In this document: piece by piece, positions 36,170-44,255 of the stretch
How the letters are laid out: each line of letters begins with the position of its first letter
Numbering within the stretch: the stretch's first letter is position 1
From: Rhizobium sp. R635
Lineage (GTDB): Bacteria > Pseudomonadota > Alphaproteobacteria > Rhizobiales > Rhizobiaceae
DNA length: 64,000 nt
Assembly: GCF_002211285.1 (NCBI RefSeq)
Contig: NZ_LOKX01000006.1
Coordinates: 1 to 64,000 of the forward strand
Direction of reading: 5' to 3'
The notes under the pieces: generated by a model
What the model was told of the DNA's origin: nothing
What the model saw: only the letters and a program-made list of their open reading frames with translations
Database searches by the model: none
Program-made: the position numbers and the translations under genes

Positions 36170-37651
36170 ATGACGTGCAAACTATCGCTGGCAACGCTTT
36201 CCGACGCGGCGCGCACCGCCGCCATCCCTGGATATGACAGGGCGTCGCTGAAAGCCGGCATCGTGCACTTCGGCGTCGGCAATTTTCACCGCGCCCATCA
36301 GGCGATCTATCTCGACGATCTCTTCAACCAAGGCGCCGATCACGACTGGGCGATCGTCGGCGCCGGCGTGCTGCCGTCGGACGCCGCCATGCGCGAAAAG
36401 CTCGCGGCCCAGGATTTCCTGACGACGGTGGTCGAACAGGACAACAACAAGACGGCGGCGCGCGTCACCGCGCCGATGATCGACATCCTGCCGGTCGGCG
36501 ATCCCGCCGCGATCATCGCCAGGCTTGCCGATCCGGAAATCCGCATCGTCTCGCTGACGATCACCGAGGGCGGTTATTTCATCGATGCTTTGGGCACGTT
36601 CAATCCGGCCCATCCGGCGATCGCCGCCGATGGGCAAAATCCCGGCGCGCCGAAGACGGTTTTCGGGCTTGTTGTCGCCGGCCTGAAGGCGCGCAAGGAC
36701 AAGGACATCGGCCCTTTCACCGTCATGTCCTGCGACAACATTCCCCATAATGGCGTCGTCACCGCCAATGCCGTGATCGGCACGGCCGCGCTTTCCGATC
36801 CTGCGCTGGCCGACTGGATCCGGGCCAACGTCGCCTTCCCGAATGCGATGGTCGACCGCATCACGCCGGCGACCGGCCAGCGGGAGATCGATTTCCTGAG
36901 GGACAATTTCGAGATTGAAGACAACTGGCCAGTCTATTGCGAAGAATTCAAGCAATGGGTGCTCGAAGACAAGTTCACGGCCGGCCGGCCGGCACTGGAA
37001 AAGGTCGGCGTGACCTTCGTTCCCGATGTCACGCCGTACGAGCATATGAAGATCCGTATCCTGAACGGCGGACACGCGGCGATCGCCTATCCGGCGGCGC
37101 TGATGGACATTCACTTCGTTCATGATTCCATGGAAGATCCGCTGATCCGGGCCTTTCTCGCCAAGCTCGAAAAAGACGAGATCATCCCGATCGTGCCGCC
37201 GGTGCCGAACACGTCGTTGACCGATTATTTTGCCCTGATAGAGCATCGCCTGCTCAATCCGAAGATCGCCGACACCATTCCGCGGCTGGCGCAGGACGGC
37301 TCGAACCGCCAGCCGAAATTCATCCTGCCGTCGACTCTCGACAATCTCCGCCAGGGCAGGGACATCGTCGGCCTGGCGCTGGTTTCGGCGCTCTGGTGCC
37401 GCTACTTCGCCGGCAAGACCGACAGCGGCAAGGATATCGTTTTCAACGATGCCAGCGCCGATCGCCTGCATGCGGCGGCGCTGAAAGCCAAGGACGATCC
37501 ATCAGCCTTCCTCGTCTTCGACGACATTTTCGGCGAGGTGGCAAAATCGGAACTTTTCCGCAAGCGTTTTGCCCATGCTCTCAAAACCCTGTGGGAAAAG
37601 GGCACGCGGGAGACGCTGCAGCTCTATCTCGACGGCAAGCTCGCAGTGTAG
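36170..37651 (+). CDS. mtlK: Long-chain mannitol 2-dehydrogenase family polyol dehydrogenase
   Basis: This 493-residue NAD-dependent enzyme belongs to the zinc-independent long-chain mannitol dehydrogenase family. The catalytic motif KxxxxNxxH is visible as Lys294, Asn299 and His302, one residue off from the Pseudomonas fluorescens enzyme. The N-terminal VHFGVGNFHRAH (32-43) is the family nucleotide-binding signature. It would oxidise mannitol to fructose, and possibly D-arabitol to D-xylulose or sorbitol to fructose. It lies 82 bp after the ATPase gene with AGAGGA before the ATG. A separate smoS-type sorbitol dehydrogenase, common in other rhizobial smo operons, is absent here. Confidence 0.9.
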   Translation: MTCKLSLATLSDAARTAAIPGYDRASLKAGIVHFGVGNFHRAHQAIYLDDLFNQGADHDWAIVGAGVLPSDAAMREKLAAQDFLTTVVEQDNNKTAARVTAPMIDILPVGDPAAIIARLADPEIRIVSLTITEGGYFIDALGTFNPAHPAIAADGQNPGAPKTVFGLVVAGLKARKDKDIGPFTVMSCDNIPHNGVVTANAVIGTAALSDPALADWIRANVAFPNAMVDRITPATGQREIDFLRDNFEIEDNWPVYCEEFKQWVLEDKFTAGRPALEKVGVTFVPDVTPYEHMKIRILNGGHAAIAYPAALMDIHFVHDSMEDPLIRAFLAKLEKDEIIPIVPPVPNTSLTDYFALIEHRLLNPKIADTIPRLAQDGSNRQPKFILPSTLDNLRQGRDIVGLALVSALWCRYFAGKTDSGKDIVFNDASADRLHAAALKAKDDPSAFLVFDDIFGEVAKSELFRKRFAHALKTLWEKGTRETLQLYLDGKLAV

Positions 37652-37741
37652 GAATCGGGATGGCGGCAGCAATTGCCGCCGTCCATCCGGCTTTGCGGGC
37701 GAAGCTGGGCGCGTCCGAATCGAACTCAGGTTGGGTCTTTC

Positions 37742-38431
37742 ATGGCTGATGCTGAACCAGGGCTGGTCATCTTCGATTGCGACGGCGTGCTCGTCGACAG
37801 CGAGCCGATCTCGATCAGCGTTCTCGTCGGGGCGATGAGCGATTTCGGCGTCTCGATCACCGAGGACCAGGCCTATGAACGTTTTCTCGGCCGCAGCCTC
37901 TCGACGGTCATCGATACGCTGGAAACCGAATTCAACGTTCATGCCGGAGAAGAATTCCTCGAGCGTATCCGCACCGATCTCTACGCCCGCTTCCGCACCG
38001 AATTGAAGCCGATCGAAGGAATTGCCGCGACGATCGACGGGCTCGGCATTCCCTGCTGCGTCGCTTCTTCAAGCCAGATGGAGCGTATCCGGCTGTCGCT
38101 GTCCGTCACCGGGCTTCTCGACAGGCTGCCCGACATTTTCAGCGCGACGATGGTCAAGCGCGGTAAACCGGCGCCCGATCTCTTTCTGCATGCGGCCCGG
38201 CAAATGCATGTGGAGCCTGCAGCCTGCGTCGTCGTCGAGGACAGTCCGGCCGGTATTGCGGCCGCCAAGGCGGCGGGCATGACGGTCTTCGCCTTCACGG
38301 GCGGATCGCACGCCAACTTCGCCGGATACCGCGCCGAATTGGACCGGCTTTCGCCTGATGTGGTGTTTGACGCCATGCCGGATTTGAGACACCTTGTCCG
38401 CAAACACAAGCTGGACGGGACGAAGCCTTGA
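37742..38431 (+). CDS. HAD-superfamily hydrolase (beta-phosphoglucomutase-like phosphatase)
   Basis: This 229-residue HAD protein has the nucleophile pair Asp12/Asp14 in FDCDGVLVDSEP, a helical cap (about 20-90), motif II serines in CVASSS, Lys in RGKPAPDLF and motif IV acids in VVEDSPAG. Such proteins dephosphorylate small sugar or polyol phosphates or act as mutases. The ATG at 37742 places the DxD motif at the normal distance from the N-terminus. It overlaps the kinase gene (TGATG). In the polyol operon it may remove dead-end polyol or ketose phosphates. Confidence 0.85.
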   Translation: MADAEPGLVIFDCDGVLVDSEPISISVLVGAMSDFGVSITEDQAYERFLGRSLSTVIDTLETEFNVHAGEEFLERIRTDLYARFRTELKPIEGIAATIDGLGIPCCVASSSQMERIRLSLSVTGLLDRLPDIFSATMVKRGKPAPDLFLHAARQMHVEPAACVVVEDSPAGIAAAKAAGMTVFAFTGGSHANFAGYRAELDRLSPDVVFDAMPDLRHLVRKHKLDGTKP

Positions 38432-40014
38432 TGCGTGATCATGTGGTTGCGGTGGATATCGGCACGGGCAGCGCGCGCGCCGGCGTCTTTAATGCAAGCG
38501 GCAGGCTGCTTGCCAAGGCCGAGCATCCGATCGTCATGAACCGGCCGCGTGAGAATCATGCCGAACATGATTCCGAGGACATCTGGTCCGCCGCCTGCAC
38601 GGCGGTGCGCAGGGCGATGGAGCAATCGGGCATTGCCGCCGCTTCCGTTGGAGCGATCGGGTTCGACGCCACATGTTCGCTCGTCGTGCGCGATGTCGAG
38701 GGTCGGCAGATCAGCGTTTCCACGGGCGGCGAGAAGCGTTTCGACACGATCGTCTGGCTCGATCACCGGGCGCTGAAGGAAGCCGATTTCTGCACGGCGA
38801 CGGAGCACAGGGTACTCGAACATTCCGGCCACGTGATGTCGCCTGAGATGGAGATGCCGAAGCTGATGTGGCTGAAGAAGAAGCTGCCCGCCACATGGGA
38901 AAAGGCCGGCTATTTCTTCGATCTCGCCGATTTCATGACGTGGAAATCGACCGGGTCGCTTGCCCGTTCGCGCTGCACGCTGACGGCGAAGTGGAACTAT
39001 CTCGCCCATCTCGAAACGGGCTGGCAGCAGGATTTCCTGGAGCGGATCGGCCTCGAGGACCTTCAGGCGCGCGGTCATCTGCCTGACGAAACCGCGCCCG
39101 TCGGAGACAGCGTCGGCCGGCTGACGCCTGACGCGGCCGAGGCGCTCGGGCTGACCACCGATTGCCATGTCTCAGCCGGCATGATCGACGCCTATGCCGG
39201 TGCGCTCGGCGCGCTCGGCGGTTATGCCGCCGATCCCGTGAAACGCGAGCATCAGTTGGCGCTGATCGCCGGCACGTCGAGCTGCATCGTCGCCTTCTCG
39301 CAGGAGCGTAAGCCGAGCCATGGGATGTGGGGTCCCTATTACGAGGCGGTCTTCCCGCAATGCTGGCTGGTGGAGGCCGGGCAATCGGCGACCGGTGCGC
39401 TCCTCGACCATATCGTGCGCATGCATGCGGCCGGCGGCGAGCCGACCTCGGCGCTGCACCAGAAGATCGTGGCGCGGATTGCCGAATTGCGGGCCGAGGA
39501 GGGTGACGCCTTCGGGGAGCGCATTTTCGTGCTGCCGGATTTTCACGGCAATCGCTCGCCGCTCGCCGATCCGCATGCGGTCGGTGTCGTCAGCGGGCTG
39601 ACGCTCGATGCCTCCTTCGACGGGCTTTGCGCGCTCTATTGGCGCACGGCGGTGGCGATCGCACTTGGTATCCGCCACATCCTGGAGAAGATGAAGGAAT
39701 ACGGCTACGTGCCCGACACGCTGCATATCGCCGGCGGGCATGTGAAAAACCCGGTGCTGATGGAGCTCTATAGCGACGCCACCGGCTGCAAGGTGGTGGT
39801 GCCGAAGATGAACGAGGCGGTGCTGCTCGGTACGGCGATCGCGGCGTCGGTCGCCTGCGGCCTGCACGAGGATCTGGCGGCGGCGGGCGAGGCGATGTAT
39901 CCGGGCGGCGAGGAGCGGCTTCCCGACAGGACCAAGCAAGCGCTCTACGACCGCGACTATCGCCGTCTGCTTGCCATGCACCGGCACCGCGCCGAACTGG
40001 AAGCGATGCAATAG
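38431..40014 (+). CDS. FGGY family carbohydrate kinase (ketopentose kinase type)
   Basis: This 527-residue kinase has the ATPase-fold start VAVDIGTGSARAGVF (6-20), the FGGY N-domain and a C-domain containing a HIAGGHVKNPVLMELYSD segment near 434-451 with an adenosine-binding glycine pair. Its overall pattern is closest to the D-ribulokinase/FGGY-carbohydrate-kinase-like branch rather than glycerol kinase. It would phosphorylate the ketose made by the dehydrogenase: D-xylulose, D-ribulose or similar. The ATG at 38431 overlaps the HAD stop by one base; a TTG one codon earlier is not needed. The precise sugar is undetermined. Confidence 0.85.
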   Translation: MRDHVVAVDIGTGSARAGVFNASGRLLAKAEHPIVMNRPRENHAEHDSEDIWSAACTAVRRAMEQSGIAAASVGAIGFDATCSLVVRDVEGRQISVSTGGEKRFDTIVWLDHRALKEADFCTATEHRVLEHSGHVMSPEMEMPKLMWLKKKLPATWEKAGYFFDLADFMTWKSTGSLARSRCTLTAKWNYLAHLETGWQQDFLERIGLEDLQARGHLPDETAPVGDSVGRLTPDAAEALGLTTDCHVSAGMIDAYAGALGALGGYAADPVKREHQLALIAGTSSCIVAFSQERKPSHGMWGPYYEAVFPQCWLVEAGQSATGALLDHIVRMHAAGGEPTSALHQKIVARIAELRAEEGDAFGERIFVLPDFHGNRSPLADPHAVGVVSGLTLDASFDGLCALYWRTAVAIALGIRHILEKMKEYGYVPDTLHIAGGHVKNPVLMELYSDATGCKVVVPKMNEAVLLGTAIAASVACGLHEDLAAAGEAMYPGGEERLPDRTKQALYDRDYRRLLAMHRHRAELEAMQ

Positions 40015-40016
40015 GT

Positions 40017-40871
40017 TTAGTGGTTTGCCGTCTCGCCGAGGACGGTCGCGAATTCCAGCATGCGGCGGCGGCGGAGCGCTGCCTCCTCCCCGACTTCGAG
40101 AATGACGGCTTCCGACAGGCAATCGAGCAGCGCGATCAGCGGCGGAAGATTGTCGAGATCGGGAGCGCGGGCGGCCGGCAGCGGCAGCATGACGTTCGAC
40201 TGGTCGGCCATCCAGTCCGCCTGCTGCGGCGAAATGAGCACGACCTTGTAGCCGTAGCGCCGTGCCGTGCGGGCAAGCAGCCGCGCCTTGGCGAAGCGGC
40301 GACAGTCGATGATGACGAGCAGCGCATCGTCGACCGCCGGCCGGGCGAAGAGGTCGGCGAAACGGTTGTCGGCGCCGTCGAGCGCGCGCACGCCGTCGCG
40401 GGCCTGAGTCAGCCGCTGGCAAAAATGGTTGGCGAGGCTCGCAAGGCGCGCATGCGTGGCGATCGACACTTCGCGGGCCGTGCTGATCAGACTGACGGCT
40501 TCCGACCAGTTCGGCTGTGCGGTCAGGTGATAGATGTGATGAAGCGCCTGGATCTGCTCGGCAACCAGCACGGCAAGCGGTTTGCCTTCCGCCGCGTCCT
40601 GATGCAGTTCCGTCATCGCGCTCTGCAATTGCGCCGGCGATGTCGTCACCGTCTCGCGAATCTCCACCTTGACGCTGTCCAATCCCTGATAGCCGAGGGC
40701 CCGCAGGAAGCGCCCGACGGTCATCGGCGACAAATCCAGCCTGTCGGCGACGGATGCGGCCGTCTCGAATGGCAGGTCGTTCAGGTGTTCGGAGAAATAT
40801 TTCGCGATACGACGTTCGGCGGGTGTCCCCGTTTTAACGTATTGTCTCAGTTTGTGCACAAAGTCTTCCAC
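40017..40871 (-). CDS. RpiR/MurR family transcriptional regulator
   Basis: This 284-residue regulator has an N-terminal RpiR helix-turn-helix (about 15-75, TAASVADRLDLSPMTVGRFLRALG) and a C-terminal SIS sugar-phosphate-binding domain (about 115-245). I place the start at GTG 40871 because GGGGGAGG lies 5 bases upstream. An open frame runs 23 codons further to a TTG without a binding site. It is tail to tail with the FGGY kinase gene, only 2 bp apart, so it may sense a sugar phosphate linked to that operon. The target is unknown. Confidence 0.83.
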   Translation of the reverse strand: MEDFVHKLRQYVKTGTPAERRIAKYFSEHLNDLPFETAASVADRLDLSPMTVGRFLRALGYQGLDSVKVEIRETVTTSPAQLQSAMTELHQDAAEGKPLAVLVAEQIQALHHIYHLTAQPNWSEAVSLISTAREVSIATHARLASLANHFCQRLTQARDGVRALDGADNRFADLFARPAVDDALLVIIDCRRFAKARLLARTARRYGYKVVLISPQQADWMADQSNVMLPLPAARAPDLDNLPPLIALLDCLSEAVILEVGEEAALRRRRMLEFATVLGETANH

Positions 40872-41108
40872 ATCAGCCTCCCCCCGTATTTCCTCAGAGG
40901 CGTTCCGTGGATGCGCTGTTGCGACCCCTTGTCTTTGCAACTATTTCGGAAGCTGCTTCTCAGGTCCATGCATATTCTGCCATCACACAATATTATATTA
41001 GCATTTATTTTGCGACAAGTTTTCTAGTAAAGCATGCAATTTTATTCTCTCTTGCCGGTGGCATTCGCTATTCCTACATCTTACGCGCAACCGGAGACGC
41101 CTTAAGAC

Positions 41109-41813
41109 ATGATCCTTGACGCTGCACGACTTTCCCTGGTCAATCTGTTCGCCGCCGAGACACGTTCGGTCTTCTGGAAAGTGCTCGGGCTGACGATTCT
41201 GGTGCTGACCGGCCTTTGGTTCGCATTGCGCGGAGCCTTCATGGCCTTCGTCTTTCCCTGGCTGACCAGCTTCTTTCCGGATCTGCCGGATTGGGCGGGA
41301 TGGTTTGCCCTGGTCTTCGCGATCCTTGCCGGCATCGGTCTTGCGCTCCTGCTGGCGCTGCTGCTTTCGCCGGTGACGGCGCTCATTGCCGGCCTGTTCC
41401 TCGACGATGTCGCCGATGTCATCGAAAAACGCGACTATCCCACGGATGCGCCGGGCACCGCCATGCCGATCGTGCCGGCGATGGCAAGCTCGCTCAAGTT
41501 CCTCGGCGTGGTGATCGTCGGCAATATCGTCGCCTTGCTGCTGCTGTTCATTCCCGGCGTCAATCTGGTCGCGTTCTTTCTGGTGAACGGCTATCTGCTC
41601 GGACGGGAATTCTTCGAATTCGCCGCCATGCGTTTCCGTCCGCCGCAGGAGGCGCGGCTCTTCCGCGCCAAACATGCGCCCACCGTCTTTCTCGGCGGGC
41701 TGGTGATCGCGCTCTTCCTGATGATCCCCTTCGTCAATCTCCTGACGCCGCTCTTTGCCGCCGGCATGATGGTGCATCTGCACAAGCTGATATCCGCTCG
41801 CGAAGCTCGGTGA
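41109..41813 (+). CDS. EI24/CysZ-like integral membrane protein
   Basis: This 234-residue protein has four to five strong membrane segments (about 22-45, 65-92, 130-160 and 195-220) and the EI24-domain pattern, including LFLDDVADVIEKRDYP after the second helix and a PGVNLVAFFLVNGYLLGREFFE stretch. The family includes the E. coli CysZ sulfate channel, but many alphaproteobacterial members are only called sulfate-transporter-like without proof. The 237-bp gap upstream is unusually AT-rich for this window. It is convergent with the VOC gene, 3 bp apart. Confidence 0.75.
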   Translation: MILDAARLSLVNLFAAETRSVFWKVLGLTILVLTGLWFALRGAFMAFVFPWLTSFFPDLPDWAGWFALVFAILAGIGLALLLALLLSPVTALIAGLFLDDVADVIEKRDYPTDAPGTAMPIVPAMASSLKFLGVVIVGNIVALLLLFIPGVNLVAFFLVNGYLLGREFFEFAAMRFRPPQEARLFRAKHAPTVFLGGLVIALFLMIPFVNLLTPLFAAGMMVHLHKLISAREAR

Positions 41814-41816
41814 GAC

Positions 41817-42242
41817 TCAATCGGGCAGGGCGGAGGCGTCGTACATCGCCGCGAATTCCGCGCTCGGCGGGATCGGTTTGATGATGTCGATCAGCACGCC
41901 GTTCGGATCGGCGGTGATGAAATGCCTCTGGCCGAAATCCTCGTCGCGGATCTCCCTCAAGATCGGCAGGCCGGCATCCCTGCAGGCCTCATAGATGCGA
42001 TCGACATCCTCGACCTCGAAATTGAGCAGCAAACCGCGAACTTCGCCGCGTGCGACGGCCGGAATGGTCTCGTGGCTGCCGTCGAGAATGGCGAGAGCGA
42101 CATGCTCCGCCTCGGCGGATTGCAGGTGAACGTACCAGTCGTTTTCGAAGAGCGCCTTGAAGCCGAAGTGGGCGCAGTAGAAGGCGGCGGTGCCCGGAAC
42201 GTCGCCGGTCATGATGACGGGATAGTAGCTGGTCGATTTCAT
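41817..42242 (-). CDS. VOC superfamily (glyoxalase/bleomycin-resistance-like) protein
   Basis: This 141-residue cytoplasmic protein has the paired beta-alpha-beta-beta-beta modules of the vicinal oxygen chelate fold, with [19 protein letters not shown] near residues 18-36 and an [16 protein letters not shown] end segment. Possible metal-ligand glutamates are present in both halves, but activity is not predictable. It diverges from a TetR gene, and the short shared gap carries two matching operators, so it is probably the TetR-controlled target. Confidence 0.8.
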   Translation of the reverse strand: MKSTSYYPVIMTGDVPGTAAFYCAHFGFKALFENDWYVHLQSAEAEHVALAILDGSHETIPAVARGEVRGLLLNFEVEDVDRIYEACRDAGLPILREIRDEDFGQRHFITADPNGVLIDIIKPIPPSAEFAAMYDASALPD

Positions 42243-42262
42243 TTTTCGCTCCTTCGCGATTT

Positions 42263-42312
42263 ACATACAGTCTGTATGTTTTTATCTCTTAACATACATG
42301 CAGTTTGTATGT
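42263..42312. promoter_or_regulatory. Two copies of a 17-bp TetR operator
   Basis: ACATACAGTCTGTATGT (42263-42279) is a perfect 8-1-8 palindrome. ACATGCAGTTTGTATGT (42296-42312) is the same site with two changes, 33 bp away (about three helical turns). They fill the 72-bp gap between the VOC and TetR genes. The second site ends 2 bases before the TetR ATG, so binding would also mask translation or transcription start. Confidence 0.75.
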
Positions 42313-42314
42313 AA

Positions 42315-42905
42315 ATGACTCTCATGAGCCGCAGCAATCGCGAGAGAACGGAACAGACGAGGCAGGCCCTGATCGACGCCGGACGGCGCATCTTTGTCGA
42401 GACAGGTTATGCCGAGACGGCGACGCCGGAGATCGTCGCGGCGGCGGGAGTGACGCGTGGCGCTCTCTATCATCACTTCGAGGACAAGAAGGCGCTTTTC
42501 CAGGCGGTGATCGAGTGCGAGGCGCGGGAGGTGGCCAAGGCGATCGAGGCCTCTCCGTTGCCGGCGGACGACCCGCGGGCCGCGCTGATCGCAGGCGCTT
42601 CGGCCTATTTCACGGCAATGGCGCAGCCGGGCCGAACACGGCTGTTGCTGATGGAAGCCCCTGCCGTTCTCGGGCTGCCGGCGGTTGCGGCGCTGGATGC
42701 CGAGAATGCGGAAGCGAGTTTGCGTGCCGGGCTTGCAGCGCTCGTGCCTGAGGCGGGGGCGGCGCTGCTCGGCCCGCTGACATCCCTGCTGTCGGCGGCC
42801 TTCGACCGCGCGGCGATCGCGATCGAAGCGGGTGGGGAGAGGCGGGATTACGAGCAGGCGATCGCGGCCCTACTCGACGGCCTCGCCGATCACCTGCGGC
42901 GGTAG
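42315..42905 (+). CDS. TetR family transcriptional regulator
   Basis: This 196-residue regulator has a TetR helix-turn-helix at about 12-60 (TPEIVAAAGVTRGALYHHFEDKKALF). Its C-terminal helical domain resembles repressors of small-molecule response genes. No ribosome binding site precedes the ATG at 42315 because an operator occupies that place; an ATG at 42324 (MSRSN) is an alternative start. Leaderless translation is possible. Its 3' end overlaps the endonuclease III gene tail by 36 bp. It likely represses itself and the divergent VOC gene. Confidence 0.85.
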   Translation: MTLMSRSNRERTEQTRQALIDAGRRIFVETGYAETATPEIVAAAGVTRGALYHHFEDKKALFQAVIECEAREVAKAIEASPLPADDPRAALIAGASAYFTAMAQPGRTRLLLMEAPAVLGLPAVAALDAENAEASLRAGLAALVPEAGAALLGPLTSLLSAAFDRAAIAIEAGGERRDYEQAIAALLDGLADHLRR

Positions 42906-43652
42906 CTCGACGAGCGGTGCGGGAATATCGCAGCTCTTTTCCGGCGACTTGCAGATATCGGCGATGACGCAGCGTTCGCATTCCGGGCGGCGCGCCTTGC
43001 AGGTATAGCGCCCATGCAGGATCAGCCAGTGATGAGCGTGATAGAGGTAGTGTTTCGGCACCACCTTCATCAACCGCTCTTCCACCTCGTCGGGCGTCTT
43101 GCCCGGCGCGAGCTTGATGCGATTGGCGATGCGGAAGATATGGGTGTCGACGGCCATGGTCGCCTGGCCGAAGGCCATGGAGAGCACGACATTGGCGGTC
43201 TTGCGGCCGACGCCCGGCAGGCGGATCAGTTGCTCGCGCGTTTCCGGAACTTTGCCCGCGAATTCGTCCACCAGCATCTGCGACAGCGCGATGACGTTCT
43301 TGGCCTTGTTGCGATAAAGCCCGATCGTCTTGATGTAGTCGCGCACCTTCTCCTCGCCGAGATCGAGCATTTTCTGCGGCGTATCGGCGATTTTGAACAG
43401 CGCCCGCGTCGCCTTGTTGACGCCGGCATCCGTGGCCTGGGCGGAAAGCGCCACTGCGACGACGAGCGTGAAGGGGTTGGTGTGCTCGAGCTCGCCCCTC
43501 GGCTCCGGCCGCTGCACCGAGAAACGGCGGAAGATCTCTTCGCGCTCGGCCGGGGAATAGGCGGTTTTGACCGCGGCCGCCGGTTTGCGGCGGGCGATCA
43601 CATTCGAGTTTTGCGAGGGTTTGCCAACGGATTTGAGTTTCGGATTCGCCAT
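42870..43652 (-). CDS. nth: Endonuclease III (base-excision DNA glycosylase/AP lyase)
   Basis: This 260-residue enzyme removes oxidised pyrimidines and nicks the AP site. The helix-hairpin-helix LPGVGRKTA carries the catalytic Lys151, and Asp169 stands in VDTHIFR. The 4Fe-4S loop is complete with Cys218, Cys225, Cys228 and Cys234 (C-x6-C-x2-C-x5-C). A basic, lysine-rich N-terminal extension of about 30 residues precedes the core. The ATG at 43652 is chosen; longer starts would run into the divergent gene. The C-terminal tail of about 25 residues after the cluster is encoded opposite the end of the TetR gene. Confidence 0.93.
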   Translation of the reverse strand: MANPKLKSVGKPSQNSNVIARRKPAAAVKTAYSPAEREEIFRRFSVQRPEPRGELEHTNPFTLVVAVALSAQATDAGVNKATRALFKIADTPQKMLDLGEEKVRDYIKTIGLYRNKAKNVIALSQMLVDEFAGKVPETREQLIRLPGVGRKTANVVLSMAFGQATMAVDTHIFRIANRIKLAPGKTPDEVEERLMKVVPKHYLYHAHHWLILHGRYTCKARRPECERCVIADICKSPEKSCDIPAPLVELPPQVIGEAVE

Positions 43653-43674
43653 GGAGAATCTATACTCAACGCCC

Positions 43675-44172
43675 ATGATGGAAAGCAACGCAGACAGCTT
43701 CAACGAAAAGCCTGTTTTCGCCGCCGAGCTCTTTCCCCACCGGTCGCTCGGCCGCAAGGGCTTCAAGGTGCTGCTCATTTTGTCGGGCGCCGTCTGCTTC
43801 CTCTACGGCATGTTCTTTATCGTGTCCGGCGCCTGGCCGATCGGCTTCTTCTTCGGGCTGGACTTCATGCTGCTTTACGGCGCTTTCTGGCTCAGCTACC
43901 GCTCCGGAAGGGCGCGCGAGGAGGTCACGGTGTCGCGCACCGATGTTTCGGTGCGCAAGTTCGCTCCGTCGGGACGAATGGTGGAGCATCATTTCAATCC
44001 GTTCTGGGCACGGTTCCTCGTTCGCCGGCATCAGGAGATCGGCATCCTCTCGATGCAGATTTTCGGCGAGGGCCGGCGCACGGATATCGGCTCCTTCCTC
44101 AATCCCGATGATCGCGAGAGTTTCGCCAAGGCCTTCAAAGGGGCGCTCGCCACGGTCAAGCAGCGTATTTGA
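43675..44172 (+). CDS. DUF2244 family membrane protein
   Basis: This 165-residue protein has two closely spaced membrane segments (about 30-48 and 52-70) followed by a soluble C-terminal part with a VSRTDVSVRKFAPSGR segment and a conserved NPFWARFLV stretch, typical of the DUF2244 family of alphaproteobacteria. The function is unknown. It diverges from nth with only 22 bp between the starts chosen here; an ATG at 43651 is an alternative that would overlap the nth start. No good ribosome binding site is seen for either. Confidence 0.75.
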   Translation: MMESNADSFNEKPVFAAELFPHRSLGRKGFKVLLILSGAVCFLYGMFFIVSGAWPIGFFFGLDFMLLYGAFWLSYRSGRAREEVTVSRTDVSVRKFAPSGRMVEHHFNPFWARFLVRRHQEIGILSMQIFGEGRRTDIGSFLNPDDRESFAKAFKGALATVKQRI

Positions 44173-44255
44173 GACATTGCATATGTGTCGGGGCGCAAGA
44201 ATCGGGTGGTTTGGCTGCCCGCCCTTGATTATCTCCTGCCTAAAGGAGAAAAACG

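Noticed and set aside
40851..40862. TTTGTGCACAAA palindrome near the RpiR start
   Set aside because: It lies within codons of the regulator after the chosen start and is a short perfect palindrome of a kind expected by chance in 64 kb.
40907..41119. 70-codon plus-strand frame in the gap before the EI24-like gene
   Set aside because: No ribosome binding site, no family resemblance, and it overlaps the next gene start; the gap is simply AT-rich.
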